Shown here: positions 16,799 to 25,519 of the stretch, in pieces
Numbering within the stretch: position 1 is the first letter of the stretch
How the letters are laid out: every line of letters begins with the position of its first letter
From: CAZDWZ01 sp964509425
GTDB lineage: Bacteria > Bdellovibrionota_C > UBA2361 > SZUA-149 > CAZDWZ01
Assembly (NCBI GenBank): GCA_964509425.1
Contig: CAZDWZ010000003.1
Coordinates: forward strand, 62,001-126,000
DNA: 64,000 bases
Direction of reading: 5' to 3'
Translations under genes and position numbers: made by a program
The notes under the pieces: generated by a model
Databases searched by the model: none
What the model was told of the DNA's origin: nothing
Seen by the model: only the letters and a program-made list of their open reading frames with translations

Positions 16799-19700
16799 CT
16801 AGCCATTTTTATCACCGCCGCCACCGGAAAGATGGATGACAACCCTGATATCCGAATCTTCTAATCGAACAAGCTCTATCGACCATCCCTCATGCCGGCT
16901 CTTCTCGAAAAGAAGCGTGGTCTCGTACCCGCCGAGCGAAGGCCATGCTGAAAATTCATGGCTTGTTGGAGAACAACTCGGGTGAATCTGCTCTTCACCT
17001 GTCAGTGTGGTGTTTCGAAGGACAACTGACATACGAAGACTAGTATCAGCTCCGTCAAGGACGAGCCGTGTTTCCTCTCCTGTGTTTGCCGCAAGACGGT
17101 AGAGGTGACGAATAAGCAACACAAAGAGTTCGGGGTCCCCTTGTAGAACCGGACTCTCTGTTTGATCGACTAATGTGACGCAGTCTCCGTTCTTTGCGGA
17201 AAGCTCCTTGGCGCGGATAATCTCTTCAGCATAGACCTCTTTCACCGGAATCTCTTCTTTCTTCGGTGTGTGTCTCGCTCTCTCGATACGGAATACCTCC
17301 AACAAATTCTCAAAGGTGAGCCGCTGCTGGGTAGCCGCGATTTTCATCAAACGAAGCTCCTTAGCAGAGAGAGGAGTATCGGAGACAGGAACAAGTGATT
17401 TGATCCCCTCAGCGGTTTTTCGGAGATCTGCGGCGCACCTGAAGAGAAAACGATCGAATGTTTGGCGCCGGTTATTTGTCTCTATCCACAGTGTTTGAAG
17501 TCGGAGTGCGAGGAGATTGATGTGTCTCACTGCAACGGCAAGTAAATCATTCGTCTCCATCACGATAGGGGAGGAATAGTTCTTGTTCCTAAACCTCTTG
17601 AGGCCTTCTCCGATTATCTCGAAGCGGTCGCGAATAATTCTGTTCATGCGACGGTAGGCAATGAGAAAAATTGGAACCGCCAACGTCCAAAGTGATAGAA
17701 GATACCAAGCCAGAGTAAACTGGAAGCTGCGCCCCGAGTAATGGGTGCTCCGGCGGCTTGGCACGTGAGCAGCAAGGATAACCGGATTCTCGCCGAGGAA
17801 AGCTCGTTTCCATACAATAATACTTGCCGCTCCGAACGGCGTGCCCAGTTCCGTGCCCAGCAAATTTCCTTCGAGCTCGCCCGGCGGCACAGGAAGCCTG
17901 CTTCCTTCCGCGTACTGCATTCCGCCATTCGCGAGAGGATTGCCGAGTTCATCGTAAAGCAGAAGGTCGACAAACGGGTTCCTGACTTGCAATCGTGAGA
18001 TATGCTCTTCGAATGCTAAAAGATTACCCGTTTTCAATGAGAACTCACTCGATAAAAGCTTGAGGAGCCTTTGTCCGTCATCCCTATACGCGAGCTGCAA
18101 CATCGCAGACGCAAAGAAGTGAAGGGATGCACAGAAGAGAAACGCCGTTACTATTCCGTAGAGCAAGATTGACTGACGGATGATATTTGCCATGCGTGAG
18201 CGATGGGGCGACACGTCATAGAGAAGCGCTGAGATTATAATCGGCAGTCCTGCAGCGGAGCCGACAACGGCCAGTCCGAAGATGGGACGGAAGAAGGCAG
18301 CGAATAATGGAGGCAGCACGAACAGAAGTCCCGGGCGAACACGTCCCACCGACGCCATTACACTAAACAGGAATAGAGTCGTAATCGTCGCCGACATCCC
18401 ACAAAGTACGGCAGGCACTGCTTCTCTTTGAGAGATTGCGAAAAGAAGGCTGGAAATATACGCAGGCACTCCCACCCAAGCAGCGAAGTGAACGGCGGTA
18501 GATCGGGAGCGGAGGAGGTGTGCAACGAGCCAGACAATGCTCGCTGCGGTCAGAATCTTTGTGGCGGCGCTGCTCTCAGCAGACATGAAGAGAGACACGA
18601 GGGCGGCAAACCAAGCTGCTGAAACGCTGAGGCGCGCGCTGCGGAAGGAGCTCCGCGGCTCTTCATTCTCCTCCAACGTACTTCTAGGATTGGAGCTCTC
18701 AAGATTTTCTTGCTTTTCCGGAAGAAGCGGAATCGAGATGCGGGCGAGCGTGCCGCGTTCGTGGCGGTTGCGTATTGAAAAATCACCATCATGCAGAGCC
18801 GTAACTTTGCGGACAATTGCAAGACCGAGTCCGCTCCCACTCTGGCTCGCTGTACGGGATCCTCGAAAGAATTGCTCGCCCATGCGCGGAAGATCCGCAG
18901 TGGCGACCCCCGGCCCGCTATCAGAAACCTCGTATTCAGCTTTCCCGTCAGCGAGCTGAAAGGAGAGCTCGATTTCACCTCCTTTCGGGGTATACGCTAT
19001 TGAGTTTCCTACGAGGTTGTCGACGGCTCGTTGCACCATGCTGCGGTTTATTTCAGCAAAGCAGCATCCTTCCTCGCAGAGAAGGTGAAAGGCGATTCCC
19101 TTGGCCTCTGCAAGTGGAAGAAATTGCGTGTAGCTCTGCTTCATTATGTTAGCCGCGTCGACTTTCTCTTTCTTCACGGTCTGCGATTGAGCAGTAAGAT
19201 TCGCGAGATCCTCAAGCATAGTTGCAATCTCTGCCTGAGTGTTTAGAGAAGTTGAAATGATAGCGCGATACCGTTGAATGGAGGTCGCATCTTCTGTCTT
19301 CGACCAGCGTTCCGCTGCAATTGAGAGCGCGGTCAGCGGCGTCTTTACGTCGTGGATGAGACCGGTGAGAAGCTCCTTCCTCATCGCGATTTCTTCACGT
19401 GCTACCCGGAGACGGATTTCCTCCTCATTTGTCATTTCATTGAAACGCTCCGCCATATCATTCAGTTCGAATATCGGAGTTGACACGTCAAGCACCGCTG
19501 TCCCGCCCGCTTGAGTAGCCTGCATTTTGGCGATGAGCGAGTGAACGTGTCGTTGAAACAATCGATGGAACAAAAGCAATGATAGTCCCGCCCCCAGGCT
19601 GAGGAAGAAAAACGGTGGGACGAGGTAGCCGAGCGCGAGACGGCCTGCGTCCTTAGAGAAGAAGTGGCGGTCAATGTCTCGCGCAGCATAAATCTTCAAT

Positions 19701-20149
19701 TCTTCTCCCGATTTTCCGATTGAGAGAGGGATAGACGACAGAAGCAATTTCCCAGCACAGGCTGATCGCGCCGGAAAGTCCGGGCGAAGCGCAATCTCAG
19801 TGTTTGAGACTGCTGATGATTCCGCAGTATTAGCCAGACATTCTTTGTCCGCTGCGATTACTCTTTCATGAGGACCGAGATAAACCAGGGAAGCGCTCGG
19901 AGATGCTTGATGAACAGTCAGCGCTGCCGACTGCAAACCCGCCAGCGGCGATGCTCCTTTACTGATTTCCAATAGAAAGTCATTAGCGACAAACGCAGCA
20001 GCATCTTTGAATACCATCGGCGGAAGTGCCTCGAGATGTCGCAAAACCAGTACGAATCCGAGGGCGCTGCCTGCGAGCAGGGTATATCCGACAATTCCTC
20101 CGGTACACGCGAGGATAAGATGAGGGATGGCTAGATTTGCTCTACTCAT
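16799..20149 (-). CDS. tandem membrane histidine kinase with degenerate second kinase half
   Basis: 1,116 residues from the ATG at 20149; in-frame starts further up would overlap the divergent small gene at 20318. The first half (1-480) is a full sensor kinase: two membrane helices around a sensor region, HAMP, phospho-accepting His266 (LIHDVKTPLTAL), N box NLVGNSIAYTPKGG, G1 SDSGPGV and G2 GSGLGLAIV. Residues about 505-690 hold some six membrane helices. Next come an extracytoplasmic segment, another membrane helix (about 811-833), a HAMP-like linker and a second kinase-like region. There the H box reads FRCAADLRKTAEGI, with Ala where His belongs. The N box is unrecognisable and no glycine boxes are seen. 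The open frame is continuous. The second half is probably a pseudokinase sensor; the nearest unpaired regulator is at 22618. Confidence 0.8.
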   Translation of the reverse strand: MSRANLAIPHLILACTGGIVGYTLLAGSALGFVLVLRHLEALPPMVFKDAAAFVANDFLLEISKGASPLAGLQSAALTVHQASPSASLVYLGPHERVIAADKECLANTAESSAVSNTEIALRPDFPARSACAGKLLLSSIPLSIGKSGEELKIYAARDIDRHFFSKDAGRLALGYLVPPFFFLSLGAGLSLLLFHRLFQRHVHSLIAKMQATQAGGTAVLDVSTPIFELNDMAERFNEMTNEEEIRLRVAREEIAMRKELLTGLIHDVKTPLTALSIAAERWSKTEDATSIQRYRAIISTSLNTQAEIATMLEDLANLTAQSQTVKKEKVDAANIMKQSYTQFLPLAEAKGIAFHLLCEEGCCFAEINRSMVQRAVDNLVGNSIAYTPKGGEIELSFQLADGKAEYEVSDSGPGVATADLPRMGEQFFRGSRTASQSGSGLGLAIVRKVTALHDGDFSIRNRHERGTLARISIPLLPEKQENLESSNPRSTLEENEEPRSSFRSARLSVSAAWFAALVSLFMSAESSAATKILTAASIVWLVAHLLRSRSTAVHFAAWVGVPAYISSLLFAISQREAVPAVLCGMSATITTLFLFSVMASVGRVRPGLLFVLPPLFAAFFRPIFGLAVVGSAAGLPIIISALLYDVSPHRSRMANIIRQSILLYGIVTAFLFCASLHFFASAMLQLAYRDDGQRLLKLLSSEFSLKTGNLLAFEEHISRLQVRNPFVDLLLYDELGNPLANGGMQYAEGSRLPVPPGELEGNLLGTELGTPFGAASIIVWKRAFLGENPVILAAHVPSRRSTHYSGRSFQFTLAWYLLSLWTLAVPIFLIAYRRMNRIIRDRFEIIGEGLKRFRNKNYSSPIVMETNDLLAVAVRHINLLALRLQTLWIETNNRRQTFDRFLFRCAADLRKTAEGIKSLVPVSDTPLSAKELRLMKIAATQQRLTFENLLEVFRIERARHTPKKEEIPVKEVYAEEIIRAKELSAKNGDCVTLVDQTESPVLQGDPELFVLLIRHLYRLAANTGEETRLVLDGADTSLRMSVVLRNTTLTGEEQIHPSCSPTSHEFSAWPSLGGYETTLLFEKSRHEGWSIELVRLEDSDIRVVIHLSGGGGDKNG

Positions 20150-20317
20150 TTCCGTCCATCGTGTGAAAAAGCAAGAAGTTCGAAATACCCCGGGAAAACC
20201 CAAAAGAATAACGATTGATATGAAGCCAAGGGGCGGTCCCTTCGCGCGAAAGAATCCTTGCAGAGATTCTTTTGGAGATGAACCAATTACGTGAGAATCA
20301 CGTGGGAGAAAAGGCAT

Positions 20318-20578
20318 ATGTCTAAGTGTGTACGTGCAGCGTCGGTGGTTTTCGGGCTTACCGTTCTGATTGTAGGAACCGCGAACGCAGATCCAGCCGG
20401 CGATGAACAATCGCTGGTTCAAGATATATTGAATGAAGTCGATCGACAGCTTGCATCGGAGGATTCGCCTTCTCTTGAGCAAATGGAAAGACTGCTTAGA
20501 ATAGTGGACTACTTCAAAGTTCCCCAGCAGAGCTCGTCTCCTCCGGCACTCGGGCAAGGATCCGAAACGCAGTCGTAG
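20318..20578 (+). CDS. small secreted protein of unknown function
   Basis: 86 residues from the ATG at 20318, preceded by GGGAGAAAAGG as ribosome site. A clean Sec signal peptide (core VVFGLTVLIVGTANA) is followed by a short acidic, helix-prone mature part: SLVQDILNEVDRQLA, then LEQMERLLRIVDYF. A Gln/Ser-rich end follows. The start codon lies in the palindrome CATATG, directly opposite an unused reverse-strand start of the tandem kinase frame, and the two genes diverge from a spacer of about 170 bp. I do not recognise the family. Divergence from a sensor kinase gene suggests a periplasmic partner or target of that kinase, but this is only inference from position. Confidence 0.65.
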   Translation: MSKCVRAASVVFGLTVLIVGTANADPAGDEQSLVQDILNEVDRQLASEDSPSLEQMERLLRIVDYFKVPQQSSSPPALGQGSETQS

Positions 20579-20609
20579 CTGCAGTATTTCGTTCAGCAGA
20601 AATTCCACA

Positions 20610-20630
20610 CCCACGAGCGCTGCTCGTGGG
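20610..20630 (+). terminator. hairpin after small secreted protein gene
   Basis: CCCACGAGC (20610-20618) pairs perfectly with GCTCGTGGG (20622-20630) across a 3-base loop, 32 bases after the stop of the small gene. The following bases (CACTTGACTTGTT) are only moderately T-rich, so termination is plausible but not certain. Confidence 0.5.
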
Positions 20631-20868
20631 CACTTGACTTGTTACGTCCAAATATCCGCCTTCGTAATACCCGGCGTTCGAAACCGTTCGACGTGCACGC
20701 ACGCCAGTGGTCATCTCTTTCTGACTTCTTTCCACTATCCGGCAACCTCATCACCAAGTGAGAACTGATTTCCCCTCGTGCGGAAAACGCCGGATATCGG
20801 AAACATGTTGGCAACCACCGCAGACAAGCTCCGGACATAACTTTTTTCGTTATCGACTTGGAGGAAGT

Positions 20869-22473
20869 ATGCCACAGCCCTGCAACAGCAGACGGAACAG
20901 TCAGAAACCAATTTGCACTGGGGATCGCGAGGTAGGACCAGCATCTGCACCGGTTCCCTTTGGAGAACTCCATTGTCCTCCACATGCGGCCTCGCCGCTT
21001 CCCTGCGCACCGTTTTCCGCCTTGCCTCTTCCGTCGCCTTCTCCGCGTACAACACGTGGGACGGCGACAATCATTATTCCGACAGGAAGTTACGATCAGC
21101 CCGTGACTATCCTCTACGAGACACCCGCAGGAACCCGCGGAGTGGGCCTGGATCCGGTCGAACGGCAGCCGAACAATGCCTCCTGGGACGTCAACGCAAT
21201 GATCTCTTGCGACCAAACGAGAGCTGACTCGACAGATGGGCGCCGGGTAAGGGTCACGTTGAAGCCGGGTGCGGTAGGAGAGACCATCCGATATAGAGTT
21301 GGTAACGGAGCATGGGTAACCGTTCGAGTTGAGCCGGAAGGAAAGCCGGGTGATCCGGCTCCCAGCATTCTTTCGCCGGCTCCTTCGAGGGAATTGCCGA
21401 AGGGAGATGGTCTGCCGGTAAACCCTGCGGCGATGCCCGTTCCTCCGACAACTCCAATGCCTCCTATACGCCCGGCCCCCGTCGATCCGGTGCTTCCCGT
21501 CGCCCCCCCGCCAACAGGTCCCCTGAATCCATCACCGAAACCTTCTGCGCCTGCCGAGCCCCCCACAAAGGGGACGAGCAGCCCGGAGCCGAGCCCGGCG
21601 GTACCGGTTCAGCCACCCGCCGAACCTCCCAACCTCCCAACCACCGTTAACGGCAACACCTACGTGGCGATCGCGTCGAACTTGCAGCAAGGGCTGGACG
21701 CGCTCGAGGCAAAGCTAAACTCGGGACCCATACTGGTTGTTGATAGCAACCATCCATCGCACCGCCTTGTTGCGAGGAAAACTCCAAGCGGCATCGAAAT
21801 CGTCATCACGAACAAAGAGGATGTGAATAACGGCGCAAAATGGAGCGCCGGTGATGACGCGAGAGAAACGATGTTGTTTGCCAGGAGCACTGATGGAAAA
21901 TGGGTAGGATTTGCATCCAAAAAAATGAAGGATGGTTCAGACTTCGATCAGGCTGATGTGGCGAAGTTGATGAATGGGGGGACTTCAGTTCCCAGTAGGT
22001 TGAATATATTGCAGAATGCCGCGCAGCCTCCGACGCCGGTATCCGAAATCGGCAGCGTAGCTCTAGATGCGCTTCTCGTTAACCGAACTCCGGGAACCGA
22101 GATTGCACTCGCAGACGTATATGGCGCTCCATTATTTGTGCGGATTCATTCTGATTCGATTGAAGTGACCAAGAAAGATGCGAACGCGAATGTGATCGGC
22201 ACGATGTTTCTCGCCAAAGGTCCGGACGGCTGGACCGCGGTCGCCGGGTCAATCGATCCCACGAAGGGAAGTTTCATGCCCTTCGCAGCGGACAACAACC
22301 ACGCCGATCTCAAAGCCGCTTTCGGATGGACTCCACGCTCCGTTATGCCTCTTTGGGCATTGCTGCCGCGGGCACCGGGAAGGGAGCTCTTCCAAAGCGG
22401 GGATCCGGCGAGCACCTATTTCTTAGACCCTCGGGACCCCAGCTTCAAATCGATCCAAAATCGGCCACGATGA
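20869..22473 (+). CDS. Pro-rich hypothetical protein
   Basis: 534 residues from the ATG at 20869, chosen for the good ribosome site TTGGAGGAAGT in front of it. I do not recognise the family. The first 70 residues are Pro-, Cys- and Ser-rich, with no signal peptide, and look unlike normal coding sequence. A segment with strand-like pattern follows (TRGTATIIIPTGSYDQPVTI and VRVTLKPGAVGETIRYRVG). A long Pro-rich linker covers about 165-250. The C-terminal half then holds two similar sections, each opening on a LDALEAKL/LDALLVNR motif and containing VARKTPSGIEIVI or VRIHSDSIEVTKK, like a duplicated domain. The odd N-terminus raises the chance of a frameshift that has hidden a signal peptide. Expression in the frame shown is well supported downstream of about 21050. 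Confidence 0.65.
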   Translation: MPQPCNSRRNSQKPICTGDREVGPASAPVPFGELHCPPHAASPLPCAPFSALPLPSPSPRTTRGTATIIIPTGSYDQPVTILYETPAGTRGVGLDPVERQPNNASWDVNAMISCDQTRADSTDGRRVRVTLKPGAVGETIRYRVGNGAWVTVRVEPEGKPGDPAPSILSPAPSRELPKGDGLPVNPAAMPVPPTTPMPPIRPAPVDPVLPVAPPPTGPLNPSPKPSAPAEPPTKGTSSPEPSPAVPVQPPAEPPNLPTTVNGNTYVAIASNLQQGLDALEAKLNSGPILVVDSNHPSHRLVARKTPSGIEIVITNKEDVNNGAKWSAGDDARETMLFARSTDGKWVGFASKKMKDGSDFDQADVAKLMNGGTSVPSRLNILQNAAQPPTPVSEIGSVALDALLVNRTPGTEIALADVYGAPLFVRIHSDSIEVTKKDANANVIGTMFLAKGPDGWTAVAGSIDPTKGSFMPFAADNNHADLKAAFGWTPRSVMPLWALLPRAPGRELFQSGDPASTYFLDPRDPSFKSIQNRPR

Positions 22474-22617
22474 AAGGGGTGGGAGCCACTTTGCCCCTTG
22501 AGCAGTTTCCGAAAAAACATGCGGCGTGCACTTTCACAGCCAGATTCGGCGTTTCACTCACTGCATCAGGTGGACTGTGAGAAATGCGGGGAACAGCGCT
22601 CCGAGGTTCACGACCTC

Positions 22618-23397
22618 TTAAACAGATGGCTCAGAAGAGAGCTCAGACGGCTCTGCGAACCGATACCCCACTCCGAAGACCGTGATGAGGTACTTCGGAG
22701 AGTTGGGGTTCGTTTCAATTTTCTTCCGGATGCGTGAAACTACAATTGTGATGTTAGGACTATATGCGTCTATCCCGGATTCCCAGACCTCTTCTAACAG
22801 GACTTCCCTTGATATCGGCTTTCCGGCGTTTGACGCGAGCAAGAACAAAAAATCGAACTCTCTTGCGGTAAGCTCTATAGGCAGTCCATTCTTGAGAACA
22901 CGCATGCGTTCGTGATCGATTTCCAGCTCGCCGATACGTAAGATCGCGGGCTCAGTTCCACGGTAGTCAGGGATTTGCTGTTCGGCAGAATGGGAAGCGG
23001 CAACCGCTTTTCTTGTTTTTTCCCGAAGACGCACACGAATCCTTGCAAGCAGCTCTCGCGGCCCGAAAGGCTTTGTGAGGTAATCGTCCGCGCCTTTTTC
23101 AAGACCCGTGACGACATCGATTTCAGCAGTTTGAGCGGTGAGCATCAGGACCGGAAGATCGGGGAATTTGCGCTTTATTGCATCGCAGACATCGAGGCCG
23201 CTCAAGCGCGGAAGTCCGATGTCAAGAACAACAAGATCGAAAGTACCGTTCAATACGAGCTGCAATCCATCCGGCCCATCCGTTTCGAGACGGCATTCAT
23301 AACCCGCCTCTTCCAGGGTTTCACGTACAAGCAAACCGATTGCCGAATCGTCCTCGATGATGAGGATCTTTGCGATGTGGTTGTCCGAGTTGCTCAT
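22618..23397 (-). CDS. OmpR-family response regulator without adjacent kinase
   Basis: 259 residues. The receiver domain is at 9-125 with acidic pair ED at 15-16, phospho-acceptor Asp59 (LVVLDIGLPRLSG) and the Lys in DDYLTKPFGP. The winged-helix output domain covers about 160-250 (LTAREFDFLFLLASNAGKPI and ITIVVSRIRKKIE). All phosphotransfer residues are kept. No kinase gene is next to it. The closest one without its own regulator is the tandem kinase at 16799-20149, on the same strand, separated by two forward-strand genes. The regulator resembles the one at 8768-9511 in layout and in its ending (ITVFGVGYRF), so the two may be paralogues. Confidence 0.9.
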   Translation of the reverse strand: MSNSDNHIAKILIIEDDSAIGLLVRETLEEAGYECRLETDGPDGLQLVLNGTFDLVVLDIGLPRLSGLDVCDAIKRKFPDLPVLMLTAQTAEIDVVTGLEKGADDYLTKPFGPRELLARIRVRLREKTRKAVAASHSAEQQIPDYRGTEPAILRIGELEIDHERMRVLKNGLPIELTAREFDFLFLLASNAGKPISREVLLEEVWESGIDAYSPNITIVVSRIRKKIETNPNSPKYLITVFGVGYRFAEPSELSSEPSV

Positions 23398-23606
23398 GGG
23401 TCCCGTCGTCCGAAATCCTCCAAGTCGTATGACAGATTATCACGAACATACTTACCAGAACTGAGAAACATATTCGCAAGCTCCGATTGGTATTCTCTCC
23501 CTTTCGCACCACATAATAGGACGAGCGATAGTTCTCGACGCGAGAAGAAAGTTTCCGGCGAGGCTATCTTTTGTAACCTAAAGCCCGGAGTATTCGAAAA
23601 AGATAT

Positions 23607-24149
23607 ATGAAGCATTCTTTTATTTTCAGTGCAATCGCTTTCCCCATGTCTGTCTGGAGTCCGGCTGTGTCGCTCGGACAGACACAGTTTGAACAGGCGT
23701 GCGAACAGTTCCGTTCGGAGCTGGATCAGCTTGCGAACAGCAACGAGTGTGCTTGGCGAAAACGCCTTCTCGAGGAGTACAATGAATTCGCGAAGGACTG
23801 TATTCAGATCGATGCTGACGGAGAATATCCCCACAGCAACGATCTCATCATCGGAATCACCGATATTGAAAAACAATTCTATGAACACAACAAACGAGCG
23901 GGTTTTGTTCTCGGCTGCTACCCTGGAGAACGCGCGGGAGGCGGAGCGAGTGACTGGAATGACGGTCTTATCTCCTGTTCTGGATGGCACTCGGCAAACC
24001 ACCTCTGCAAGTTCGCGCTCTACGATGCACATCTCGCTTGCCCGGGGGAGAAATTTCCTGAGTCAACCTACTGGTGTGGGGAGCGTTATCCGCAAAAACT
24101 TTTGGCTGATGTGCGAAGCGAAGGGCGATCTTTGCTTGGTCTTGAATAG
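23607..24149 (+). CDS. secreted Cys-containing hypothetical protein
   Basis: 180 residues. It starts with a Sec signal peptide (FIFSAIAFPMSVWSPAVSLG). The mature part has eight or so cysteines spaced unevenly: EQACEQF, NECAWRK, AKDCIQID, LGCYPG, ISCSGW, HLCKFAL, LACPGEK and YWCGERY. These point to disulfide bonds in the periplasm or outside the cell. Acidic and aromatic residues dominate (SDWNDGLISCSGWHSANHLC). No known domain or catalytic motif is seen. It diverges from the response regulator at 22618-23397, with about 210 bp between the two starts. It could be a target of that regulator, which is inference from position only. Confidence 0.65.
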   Translation: MKHSFIFSAIAFPMSVWSPAVSLGQTQFEQACEQFRSELDQLANSNECAWRKRLLEEYNEFAKDCIQIDADGEYPHSNDLIIGITDIEKQFYEHNKRAGFVLGCYPGERAGGGASDWNDGLISCSGWHSANHLCKFALYDAHLACPGEKFPESTYWCGERYPQKLLADVRSEGRSLLGLE

Positions 24150-24442
24150 CGCACCGCCGACCCTTTTGCGCCTCTCCGAATCCGGCGGAACTCCGCCGGA
24201 GACCTAATGACCGTCTTCGGCAACAGTAACAGGCGATCCGTCAGGCAAACTCTAACTCCGTGAAAGCCGCGAGGTAGCGGAAGCCCAACCGTTGTTCCTG
24301 GGTTAAATTGCGGGTCGAGGTGAGGATCTCTGTGCACTTGGATTTCTAGCTCATTCATGTTCTACATTGAGCGAATAACAGCAGTGTGCTCCACACCTCG
24401 TCTTCATAAATTCTCATGAGCGAACGAAATCGAAGGAGAGTT

Positions 24443-25456
24443 ATGCCGACAAGCGCGTTTGGTTCCCAAGAAACCCAATTTTTCTACGAGTTAACTCCCG
24501 ATCGTATTCTTGAAGCGGTAGAGATTCTCGGGTTTTCACCGACTGGCCGGTGTTTACAGCTCAATTCCATGGAGAATCGCGTCTATGAGGTGGAGATTGA
24601 CGTCGATGACGACACGCTTCTCCCGAATGACCGTGAGCGATTTCGAATTATCAAGTTCTACCGGCCGGGCCGATGGTCGAGAATCCAGCTTGAGGAGGAA
24701 CATCGTTTTCTGCTCGATCTTGTGGAGAACGAGATTCCGGTCATTGCGCCGATTCGAGATGCGAATGGGGAGACTGTTTTTTCGTTCCTGAGCGGGGAAA
24801 TTTTTTTCTCCATCTTCCCGAAGGCAGGAGGACGAAACCCGGACGAGCTCGATGATGCACAGGCGCTCCAGGTCGGGCGACTCCTTGCGCGTCTGCACAA
24901 TGTCGGCGCGCTCCGAGAGGCTCCGCACCGCCTCCGGATGACTCCGGAACTTTTCACCGATCCGAGCGTCGATTTCCTTTTGGATGGAGATTACATCCCG
25001 GACTTCCTATACTCGCAGTTTGAAGAAGTGCTCGATGAGCTCGTCGGTCGGATCGTTCCGCTCTTTGAAGGTGTTCACCTCCAAAGAATTCATGGCGATG
25101 CTCATCTTGGTAACCTCCTCTGGGGACCTGCCGGAGCGTTTTGGGTTGACTTCGATGATATGGTCATCGGGCCTTGCGTTCAGGATCTTTGGCTCCTGAT
25201 CGCGGGGCGCGACGAGTTTGCGCAGGCGAAGTTACGAGTGGTGCTCGAGGGATATGATCAATTTCGGGTTTTCGATCGCAGCGAGCTGAGGCTGATCGAG
25301 CCGCTTCGAGCCATGAGGATCATCCATTTCATGGCGTGGATTGCAAAGCGTTGGGACGATCCCGCCTTCAAACGCACGTTCGTGACGTTTGGAACCGAGC
25401 GTTACTGGCTTGAGCAGCTTGAGACGCTAAAGGAGCAGCTCGACCACATCGACTAA
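24443..25456 (+). CDS. srkA: SrkA/YihE-type stress response kinase
   Basis: 337 residues from the ATG at 24443, preceded by a near-ideal AAGGAG at 5-6 bases; an ATG 27 bases upstream has a weaker site. The fold is the aminoglycoside-phosphotransferase-like kinase of the SrkA (YihE/RdoA) family, cytoplasmic Ser/Thr kinases that protect cells from stress-induced death. Family features seen are MENRVYEVEI (nucleotide-binding strand), RIIKFYRPGRWSRIQLEEEH (containing the conserved Lys), catalytic loop HGDAHLGNLLW, metal-binding VDFDDMVIGP, and the C-terminal QRW-like stretch. Length agrees with E. coli SrkA (328). The gene stands alone between a secreted-protein gene and a convergent gene across a terminator hairpin. 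In many bacteria srkA is next to dsbA; that is not so here. Confidence 0.9.
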   Translation: MPTSAFGSQETQFFYELTPDRILEAVEILGFSPTGRCLQLNSMENRVYEVEIDVDDDTLLPNDRERFRIIKFYRPGRWSRIQLEEEHRFLLDLVENEIPVIAPIRDANGETVFSFLSGEIFFSIFPKAGGRNPDELDDAQALQVGRLLARLHNVGALREAPHRLRMTPELFTDPSVDFLLDGDYIPDFLYSQFEEVLDELVGRIVPLFEGVHLQRIHGDAHLGNLLWGPAGAFWVDFDDMVIGPCVQDLWLLIAGRDEFAQAKLRVVLEGYDQFRVFDRSELRLIEPLRAMRIIHFMAWIAKRWDDPAFKRTFVTFGTERYWLEQLETLKEQLDHID

Positions 25457-25473
25457 GCCTCGCGAGAAAAGAG

Positions 25474-25495
25474 GTCGCCGCAGGCGTGCGGCGAC
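25474..25495. terminator. bidirectional terminator hairpin
   Basis: GTCGCCGCA (25474-25482) pairs perfectly with TGCGGCGAC (25487-25495) around a 4-base loop, in the 63-bp gap between the converging srkA gene and the next gene. The reverse direction is followed by CTCTTTTCTC and the forward direction by GTATTTC, so termination is likely on the reverse strand and possible on the forward. Confidence 0.65.
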
Positions 25496-25519
25496 GTATT
25501 TCACCAAAAGCGGACTAAA

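Noticed and set aside
16187..16864. A 225-codon forward frame across the Cys-rich protein gene
   Set aside because: It lies antisense to a signal-peptide protein with a paralogous domain, and its product is low-complexity Ser/Arg/Gly.
20593..21216. A 207-codon reverse frame over the start of the Pro-rich gene
   Set aside because: No ribosome site or domain; Arg/Cys-rich composition typical of shadows. The forward frame has a good ribosome site.
24086..24358. A 90-codon reverse frame between the secreted protein gene and srkA
   Set aside because: Overlaps the end of the secreted protein gene, lacks a ribosome site and becomes Arg-rich; kept as non-coding spacer.
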